From Saccoglossus kowalevskii (taxonomy: Eukaryota > Hemichordata > Enteropneusta > Harrimaniidae), in assembly GCF_000003605.2 (NCBI RefSeq), contig NW_003119932.1, positions 145,098 to 176,219 of the forward strand: 31,122 nt of DNA, in the 5' to 3' direction. The notes beneath the pieces were generated by a model. It worked only from the letters and a program-made list of their open reading frames with translations, was not told where the DNA came from and did no database searches. Positions within the stretch are counted from its first letter, which is position 1. Every line of letters begins with the position of its first letter. Of this stretch, positions 1 to 9,400 are shown one piece after another. Position numbers and translations under genes: made by a program.

Positions 1-216
1 TATGCACCAAGTTTCATCAAAAACCGATGTATGGTTCTTGAGATAGCAGTGGAACAGTCGGACACACATACACACATACACACACACATACACACATACA
101 CACACACATACCCACATACACACATACCCACATACACACATACACACATACAGACACACTAACTGCAAAGACTCCCATTTTGTGCTTCGCACATGGGAGT
201 CAAAAATGAATTGGCA
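1..216 (-). repeat. End of a hairpin-terminated repeat element with CA microsatellite
   Basis: Three parts are visible. Bases 1-57 are, on the minus strand, a copy of the ~155-bp repeat found at 23384-23830 (shared words CTGTTCCACTG, AAGAACCA, GATGAAACTT versus AATGAAACTT). Bases 61-157 are a degenerate CA/CATA microsatellite. Bases 170-201 form a hairpin: GACTCCCAT and GTG pair with CAC and ATGGGAGTC around a CTTCG loop, with a TTT bulge. A-rich sequence follows. This resembles pearl/HINE-type non-autonomous elements of marine invertebrates. Confidence 0.7.
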
Positions 217-280
217 TTAGGTTTGTAATATGCCTGAAATGTTGTGCATTACTATGCATGTTATAAATACAATACACTGG

Positions 281-427
281 CTATTTTAAAGTAATCCATT
301 TCTGTGATGTGTCTTCATTCAGTAAGTCTATCTCATTCGCCATGTTCTGCATTTCTTTGAGGTAGCTGTCTGTTTCAGCAGAGATTGGTGTGTCATCAGA
401 ATCTGGTACACGCTGTAAATCCATTCT
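281..427 (-). CDS. ZCWPW1: ZCWPW-like exon 13 (stop codon exon)
   Basis: Residues 563-610 and the stop TAG at 283-281. Acceptor TTACTCACAG|AGA. The text has heptad-like spacing (YLKEMQNMANEIDLL), so a short coiled coil or amphipathic helix is likely. No AATAAA is seen on the minus strand between here and the window edge, so the 3' UTR either runs through the repeat at 1-220 or uses another signal. Confidence 0.83.
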   Translation of the reverse strand, partial: RMDLQRVPDSDDTPISAETDSYLKEMQNMANEIDLLNEDTSQKWITLK

Positions 428-3400
428 CTGTGAGTAAACAATATATTTTAGTATACAATTGATAAATATTCACTAATAGATTGAACAGCATCTCAACTGC
501 AACAGATTTTGTAATATATTTTTATTTTATTATTATATTATTATTAATAATTTATCTTTGTCCCATTTACTGAATGTACATTTCATTTTTGGTTGAAAAT
601 AAGCAATAGGATTGATGAAAATGTAACGTACTAAAATCTTACATACTTTCTGAGAATTATTTGAAGAGTCAGTTAGCAAGATGGCTAAACACTTTGGTGT
701 TTGCTTTGTTTATAGTTTATACTAGAAGGACGGCTAGGATACTGGAACATATCTTATTATATTACGTGTAAGCATTGTAATAGACCAGTGACTCACTAGC
801 ATAAATTCTTGTTGGTTCTTGTTGAATTTTGTTGTTCATTTCAAAATTCAAGTAACGATAAAGGAGATGTCGCCACCACAGGTATAACTTTGAGAACCAC
901 AGCTAAACTTAAAATAGTGATTGCTTATTGTCAATTTATTAATTGAAATCACATCAAAATGTTTGAATCTAGAAAACATTAGAAATTCACTTAGCCACCC
1001 TCAGCCACAGACTGACTTGCTGTATCCCAGAAAACAAATTAAATGTCGACACATTTTGGAGTATAAATTTGTGTTTGTGATTTGGGACATACTCTCAGCA
1101 TCACATACAATCATACTGATGAATTTATAACTAACCTGAGATTTATTTTCCTGAGATGAATCACTGTTGTAGAAGTTAGAATAAAACTTTAACTTCATTA
1201 TTTCTGGAGTTGTATTTGGTACTGAAAATATAAATATGCACACATTATGTAAATATTAGGACAGATCTGATATAGTGAGATCTTTTTTTTTTCCAGTTTT
1301 CATCTACAAGATACAAAAGCAGATATATTGTGAGAATAGATAGATAAATAGAATTTGTTATTTGGAACGTACCAATGGAATCTTGAGTAAAGTCCAAAAC
1401 TAACAATAACAAAACAAAACGTTCACATTATTGTGAGAATATATACATAAGAGTAATGAGTACAGCTAAATTCATCCAGTAATTTGAATATTATACTGCA
1501 GAGGCGGCGGCACACAATTATGCATGAGGGGGCAAGATCTGCTCACTGCACCAACCTTGCACCAAAGTTGCAACCTTACTAGGGGGTCCGGGGCATGCTC
1601 CCTCTCAAAAATCTTGAAATATAGACCTTCTGAAACGCTATTTCCTGCATTTTGAGGGGCAAATTTTGACGACTCAAAAGGCTTCAGCTTGATTTTGGAG
1701 GGGCGACGCCCCCAACATTTTTTCGAGGGGGCAACTACCCCCTCTGTACTGTCAGTGTCAAAGAGAGCTGTTGACTCTGTGAAATACTGCTTCCAGTATA
1801 GAATGCACATGTAATGTAAATACACTATATTAGATTATCAATATACAGCCAACTATCATTGAGTTGATAAACACAAAAATAGAATTTACCAGTTGAAATT
1901 ACTTCTGTAACTCTGTCAAACTGATTGGTGCCTCCAATTGGAGAAACTCTGTCAGTGTCAAAATTTGAGAGCATGTTTTCAATTTCTTTCATGTCGTTCA
2001 TGGCGTCTTCGTCATCAAGGTTCAATTCATAAGGAATAGGCTTTTCTTTCACACCGACTAAATGTAACAAAAATGAACGACATACATCACTACATACTGA
2101 ATGTTTCTCATCAACACAAAAAAGGTTGAACTGATATCAAAAAAGATAAAAACAATCACTTAGTATGCCTAGTATTATCAGACAGTAGTACAAGTAATAT
2201 GCATATACAAAGTCTTAATCCATTTGGGTAGCCTATCTTCATGAAAATAAATATTTTAATCAGTGATTGGTATGCAAATTGGCTAATTTTAAGCCACAAA
2301 ACATGGTAAAAGAAATTCACTAATTAAAATGTACAGTATAATTAAAAAACTAGTTTCATGCAAACAACTGTACAAGTGATAATATACATCTATTTGACAA
2401 TACTGCTATACACAAAGAACATGCTAGACCAGTTAAATATTGAATTGCCTGTGTGTGCTCCCTCTTGTTATTTTTTTCTAGAGAAAACCCTTTTCTAAAA
2501 AAACTATCAATTGAAATTGAAATAAAAGTGGTATACAATATTACCTGAATAGTCACAATGTAGTGTTGATAACTGCATAACTGTGTTTGATGGAAGTGAT
2601 ATACTTGTAGATGCTGTGGCTGCAGTGTAAGAATTCTCAGTCTTCTGTGTTGTAACTATTTCATAATTTTTCCCACCTTTGTACAGCTCATATGGCAGTA
2701 TGTTTCTATTAGTAAAATATGACATAAATAAAAGAAGTGATTTGCCAAGAAGGTTATGTTTTGACAGCCTTTGTTTGCTGGCCATTCGAAATGCAATGCT
2801 AGATTGGTCTGTATTCATGCCTTGCGTGTTTATTTGTTTATTTCCGCCACTTCTCTACTTTAGCTTTGAGTGATTGTTATGAAATTTGGTTACAGTGACT
2901 CAATAGTGTACCTTGCAACTCGACTGCTTGGTATGCCTCCAGGATTTTTGTAAAAGAAAACTACCATAACATAATATTGGATTTAAAGCTATATCACTGA
3001 AATAGGAATGTGTCCAACCTGTATATAGGGACCAATTAAGATACTGTACTTTATAGACAGGATGTCTTTATCCAGTGAATATTATTATATTGTTAGTGAA
3101 TACAAATATTAAAATATTTCACAGTTTAAGGTGCAACTTGTCGAGAGATGGAGAACAAGTCATTGAAAATGACACAGTCTCTGTTACATTTTTGAAATTT
3201 CTCTTTGTGCTCGTTATATTAAAGCGGAGGGGTTGTCGAGCAAGTGTGTCCTTGAAACTTGAGTCTCAAGTGGCGTATACAACAGACTGTTTATTTACAT
3301 CAAATTCGAACATGTGTTGCGTGACGACCCCTCCGGTTTAAAACATACGGTAGCAAACAAAACATAGATCACAAGTGAAAGTAAAACAAATTGAGATGCA

Positions 3401-6400
3401 TGCCTATGTTATTGCACTTGCTAAAATTGTTTAAAGTATGTTTGAGAAAATGCAAGTCTGAGGATCGGAATGAGGCACTAAAATTGCATTACCATTTATC
3501 TATGACAGAGATATAGTAATATGGCCAAAAATAAAAACAGCTGTTATTCGGTCATCTTTGATCTGATTATGAAAAAACTGACATGTAGGATGTATGTGCC
3601 AAACACGAATGAAAATGGTACATAAATCTTGGAAATTTAGTAGTAAGGCCAAAAAGTCAGATGGCTGTCAATCGGCCGTCCTTGATTCAATTGCGAGAGA
3701 AATTGTCATGAACATGTATCCTAACATGTATAATCTATGTACCAAGTTTGAATGAAAACTGACAAAGCATGTCCAAAAAACGACATTTTCAAAAAACAAG
3801 ATGGCCATTTTGAATCAAATTGTTAAACCACTGCATGTGCATATGTCCCACATAAAGTACTAGGCACATGCAAAGAATGAACGGAATCGGTCCAAAGGAT
3901 TCTGAAATATGACTCCGTACGGATGGTCGGAGGGCATGTATCCTAACATGTATGATCTATTTACCAAATTTGAATGAAAACTGACAAAGTATGTCCAAAA
4001 TACGACATTTTCAAAAAATAAGATGGCTGCCATTCAGCCATTTTGAATTGAATCGCTAAACCTCTGCATGTGCATATGTCCTACATAAAGTACTAGGCAC
4101 ATGCAAAAAATGAACGGAATCGGTCCAAAAGATTATGAAATATGACTCCGGATGGACGGACGGACGGAGACCGAATAATAAGTCCCCGTTTTCGAACTTC
4201 GCTCGAACAGGAACTAATAAATAAAAAATATGCTTGTTTGATTAATTTTAATATTTCAATGTACAAACTTGTAATCATCTTCCGGCATCATTTTGGCATT
4301 TATACACATGTTTATTTATTTCACTGGCATTAAAAGGGCACTAGTCACTACAGGCAGGTGGTCTTTATATGAAGGAAGTAGGTAATAATAATAGTTTCAT
4401 TATTATTCAGTTACTTGAGGATGTCACTTACCTTTGATAATAATTTTTGGCAGTAGTGGCACCAGAACCCGCTTTACAAATACCAGTTGCTTCTCTGTAT
4501 ATAATGGACCATCCACCTGGGATAACACATACCTAAATAATACCAACATTTAAATGTCAATATTTATTTTTGAGCAAATACAGTGGGTATTTCCTCAGAA
4601 TGTTGCTTTTAATATTTTAGCCAAACTGTTAAACACTTTAGAGAGACTTTGCAATATAAATATGTCTAAATTATTTACATATGTACAATATTATTGAAAT
4701 TCAATCTGTGAACAACAAAATTTGAATAATTTATTTATATGAGGTAATTAATAAGTATGGTTTCAACCTTGAACTATTATCACATCTATGGATTACCATT
4801 GAGAAATTTCATTGAAATTTTATGAGTGGTATTTGGGATATCTGTGGAAAAGCAGAGATAGCTCCGCTGTTAGCAATGCACATTTCAATTAAAAAACAGA
4901 ACATATCATTAGAAAATGAACAATATGCATAGTATCAATGCAATGGGACTTGTTGTTTTCAACAAGAACTCAAAAATATCATTTTTCACCATAAATGATT
5001 GTGGTTTTTAACAAGAAGTCGAAAATATCACTTTTTACCAAAAATGACAAAAATATTCATCAAAATTAGAGAATTGAAGATATCATCATGAAATGAACAA
5101 ATTTGAGAGTGGTCCACATGTAGTACCTATATATGTAATATCAAAGCAATTGGACTTGTGGTTTTTAACAAGAAGTCAAAAATATCACTTTTTACCAAAA
5201 AGGACAAAAATATTCACCAAAATTAGAGAATTAAAGATATCATTACAAAATGAACAAATCTGAGAGAGGTCCACATGTAGAACCTATATATGTAATATCA
5301 AAGCAATTGGACTTGCAGTTTTTAACAAGAATTTGAAAATATCACTTTTTACCAAAAATATACAAAAATATTCACCAAAATTAGAGAATTGAAGATATCA
5401 TTACAAAATGAACAAATCTGAGAGGGGTCCACATGTAGTACCTATATATGCAATATCAAAGAAATTGGACTTGTGGTTTTTAACAAGAAGTCGTAAATAT
5501 CACTTTTTACCAAAAATGACAAAAATATTCACCAAAATTAGAGAATTGAAGATATCATTACAAAATGAGCAAATCTGAGATAGATCCACATGTAGTACCT
5601 ATATATTTAATATCAAAGCAATTGGACTTGCGGTTTTTAACAAGAAGTCGAAAATATCACTTTTTACCAAAAATGACAAAAATATTCACCAAAATTAGAG
5701 AATTGAAGATATCATCATGAAATGAACAAATCTGAGAGAGGTCTACCCAAGGTACATATACACCAAGTATCAAAGCATTCAGGCTTGTAGTTTTCAAGAA
5801 GAAGTCGAAAAAGTAAAACATTGACACGGACGACGGACAATCACTCTATGATAGGCTTCGCTCGACAAAGTCGACAGCGGAGCTAAAAATGGGCTAATTT
5901 ATGACAATTAGATAATTAATATACACAGATTTCAATCCAAAACTAATCAGGTTCTTGCATTGTCCCAGAGCATTCATGTACCAAGCTTGTTTCATTGATA
6001 ATTTCTTGAGATACCAATTTTCTCTGACTGACTCTTGAAAAAGTGGTTTACTGTAATTGTAACATGATTTGTGAACAACAAACAGTGTGATCACCTACCC
6101 TATGGTAACCGCCCATTTCTTTTACTTGCATGTACAGTTGATACAAGCTGACTGGTACACCTTGCCAATTAGGCAGTCTTTTAATTGGCATACCTCTTGT
6201 CTCCATAAAGTGTGTAAGAGTATTTGAGAACTCGTGATCTTGATTTTGTAAAGCCTAAATTAAATTAATAAACAGTGGAAATTCCAATATGAAAACCTTA
6301 CCCAAATGCTATGTAGAAACTATTAAACTAAGCATAAAATCAGTGAAAACTGGGAGAGCGCCACCTATCACTCAAATGAAATCAAATTTTATTCCAACAT

Positions 6401-9400
6401 AGTAGACTTATGTTATGTTATTATTTTTGGTGCAATCAAGAATATTTCAGGAATTTTGGCAATAATCAACAAGTATTATACACAATGTGACTGTGATAGG
6501 AAAGATGTTGAAAATGGCAATGCAGATGGTTTGTCAAGAGCATGGCAGTTAGATATGAATAAAATGAGATGTGCTGTGTGCAGCTTGGTGCTTTACTATC
6601 ACCTAAATATTGTGTACTAAATATTTAGTTTATCCAGCTTCTGCAGCACAGCTATATTGTTCTATAGAATTGCTTGTTAACTGGTGTTAATAGTTGTATA
6701 TTTAAATTTATTATTGTTGGGTATTTTCAAGTCTATTTCAAAGTTTCTGAAAACAAGTTTTCATACTTGTGAAATGCATGTGATGATTTGAGGCTATGAC
6801 ATAAGTTTAGTCATTTGCATAATAATATTGATACCGGTACATTGTATGGAACATCCCTTTGGGACTTGGGCTCAGTCCCAGACCTAGTAGTTGAGTAATA
6901 AACATCAGTTACAAGTGCTCATCTCAAGTGAATTATTCTCCTCCCAGATTTGGTGAACAATATTCACTTGGTTCACTCTACTCTGAGAAGTCAGCTCTCA
7001 GCTTAGAGTGACATAATGGATATATATTTCTAATGATTGAACAGGATAGAAAACTTGATAGCACCATATATATCTGGGCACTAGAGTAAGCAGCAAACAT
7101 TTTTCAAATACAATTCAATCGTGTAGTGCATATAAGAACACTTTAGAACCATACAAGCTGAAAACCATAACCATGTTTGTAAATTACAGCTCTTGCCACT
7201 GTAACTGATTAAATATTTACATCAACTTTGATTTCTCATTTATTTAGAGTTTTAACAGTTTACTTATTGGGCATATACCATCAATCCATCCACATATTCA
7301 AATAAAAACTATTGAGATTATCAATCTCCAAATTGAATAGCACAGATCCCTTCTCTAATCACATACATTATTGAACTCAGAACAGCCAGTTGCTGGCTCA
7401 CCAGCCTGGATTTTTCAAAAATCTGGGCATATTTACTTGTTTATTTATCTACTAATTAATAATAAACAAAACAAAACATGGCTAAAATTAGCACAAAAAC
7501 CAAGAAATGTCTTTACCTGTACATCCGCTGTGAACTTTTCTTCCTTTGAACGGTTCAACAAAGACGACAACACTGGACTCCATGATAGTTTTTTGACTGG
7601 TACAGCATCAGTATTCAAATCCTGTATAATAAGCTTATAAATATTATTCAACTATTAAACACTGAACTTTTGTTGTAGAACTAATGATATATGGCAAATA
7701 CTTAGATAATCACAGGCTGACATGGTACATTAACTTCCATTGTAAATTTGTTAGACCTTCTGAGTTTTGTTCAAAATCAAGTTTTGAAATCTTAGACAAA
7801 AAAATTATAAGGAATATTGTATTCTGGGAGTCAAAAATCACATTAATACATTAAACATTGATATTAACAAGTTGACTAGAATACTACTGAATTTGAGACT
7901 CAGTGCAGTGGTTGACAGGACAGTAAACCAAACTCTATGTAAACTGAAATTTGTTTATACATCCACTAGTAAAACATATTTATGTAATAAAAAACCTATT
8001 CTTTCAGGTAGTCTGGCTCTGAGATTATAATGAATCAAAGGTAATCTGGAAAACCTTTTGGTATTGGTTAGTACTATCAATTGAATACTATTTTGTATGG
8101 CTACATGATACATGTGTACATGTGTCGTATAGTATGAATTTATATTTACTCAGTTAGTGAAATGTCATAGGGTACAACTGAACACAGATATTATTACCTT
8201 GACTAATGGCTGGATAACCTGTTGGGTATCTCTACCAACCACCTCATGCTTCTTTATCTTGACATTTCTCTTTTCACAATGCTTCTTTACAGTTTTCTCC
8301 CTTTTCACATCCACAGCAGCTACTTCATCATTTTCCCCAAACTCATACATATCTGTAATAATCACAAGCAGAAACACATCATCACATGACAAAGTCCCTG
8401 TTAGTTCAATCATATACAAAACTGAAATGAGTCAGACAATTTGAATCAGCATGTGAAACAAATAATATAATGTAGTTGTAAAGTTTGATTGGCATTAAGT
8501 CAATGGCTTTGGAACAACATTTGCCTTCAGCTATTTTTATTCTGATTTGAAAAAATAAATTATGGTCCAGTTATGTACATATTCAATGTACATGCTAAGA
8601 TGCACAATAGCTGTTGATCAAGATCTGGGTTCGAAATGGAAGAAGTCCTTGATTTTGATGAATTTCTAACATTAAAATGGCTATCTTAAATCTGATGTGT
8701 GCGACAAGACGTATGATATATGTATATAAGGTTTGAACATGATCAGTGAAGACATTCAAGAGATACAGCCTTGGCACCACATTCATTAAAACAAAATGGC
8801 CACCAGTCTGCCATTTTAAATCTGATCTCAAAAACAAAACAATGTCCATTAAGCTCCAAGATATGTATAAAGTTTTAATGAAATTTATACATACATGACC
8901 AAGATCTGGTTTAGAAATGCATGCTTGATTCTGATGAATTTTTAACATTACAAGGATTATCTGTGGAAAAATGGTGCTCAACATTATTCAATAATATTAT
9001 TTAAAAACAATTACATTTTCCAAATTTTTTCCTGATCATTTATGTTCTATTTTTTACCACGCTGGAAAATAACCTATGTCTGGCAAATGGGTGGGCAGTA
9101 ATTTAATGAACCAGAAGTTTACATAAATATAACCACTAAATCTAAAAGATGTATAAGAATATGTTAATTCTAGTTTTGCTCTACCTCTATTTCCTTCTTC
9201 CTTGTACTTGAAAATACAATGCTTAAGTCGTTCAGTACATGATATTGAAATCAGGGTGTGAGCTTCTCCAACTGCAATATCAAAAGCTTTTCTTCTGATA
9301 TATGAAACTGCAGGTTTAACAAGAGAGTGCTTTGTTTTTTTCTTCGGTTTCTGCTGAGAAACATAAACAAACATTCTTTAATTTAATTAGCATTTGTTGT

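Noticed and set aside
3480-5885. CRISPR-like array
   Set aside because: Units are long, contiguous, diverged and in an animal intron; there are no unique spacers.
5894-6094. Minus-strand frame after the ARID exon 8 donor
   Set aside because: Looked for the missing ARID half here; the true second half is at 4432-4532 in another frame, with WSIIYREATG and ATTAKNYYQ.
9054-9184. Extension of the exon 5 frame beyond the donor
   Set aside because: AGAG|GTAGAG at 9185 gives the phase needed by exon 6, and the extension has no family resemblance.
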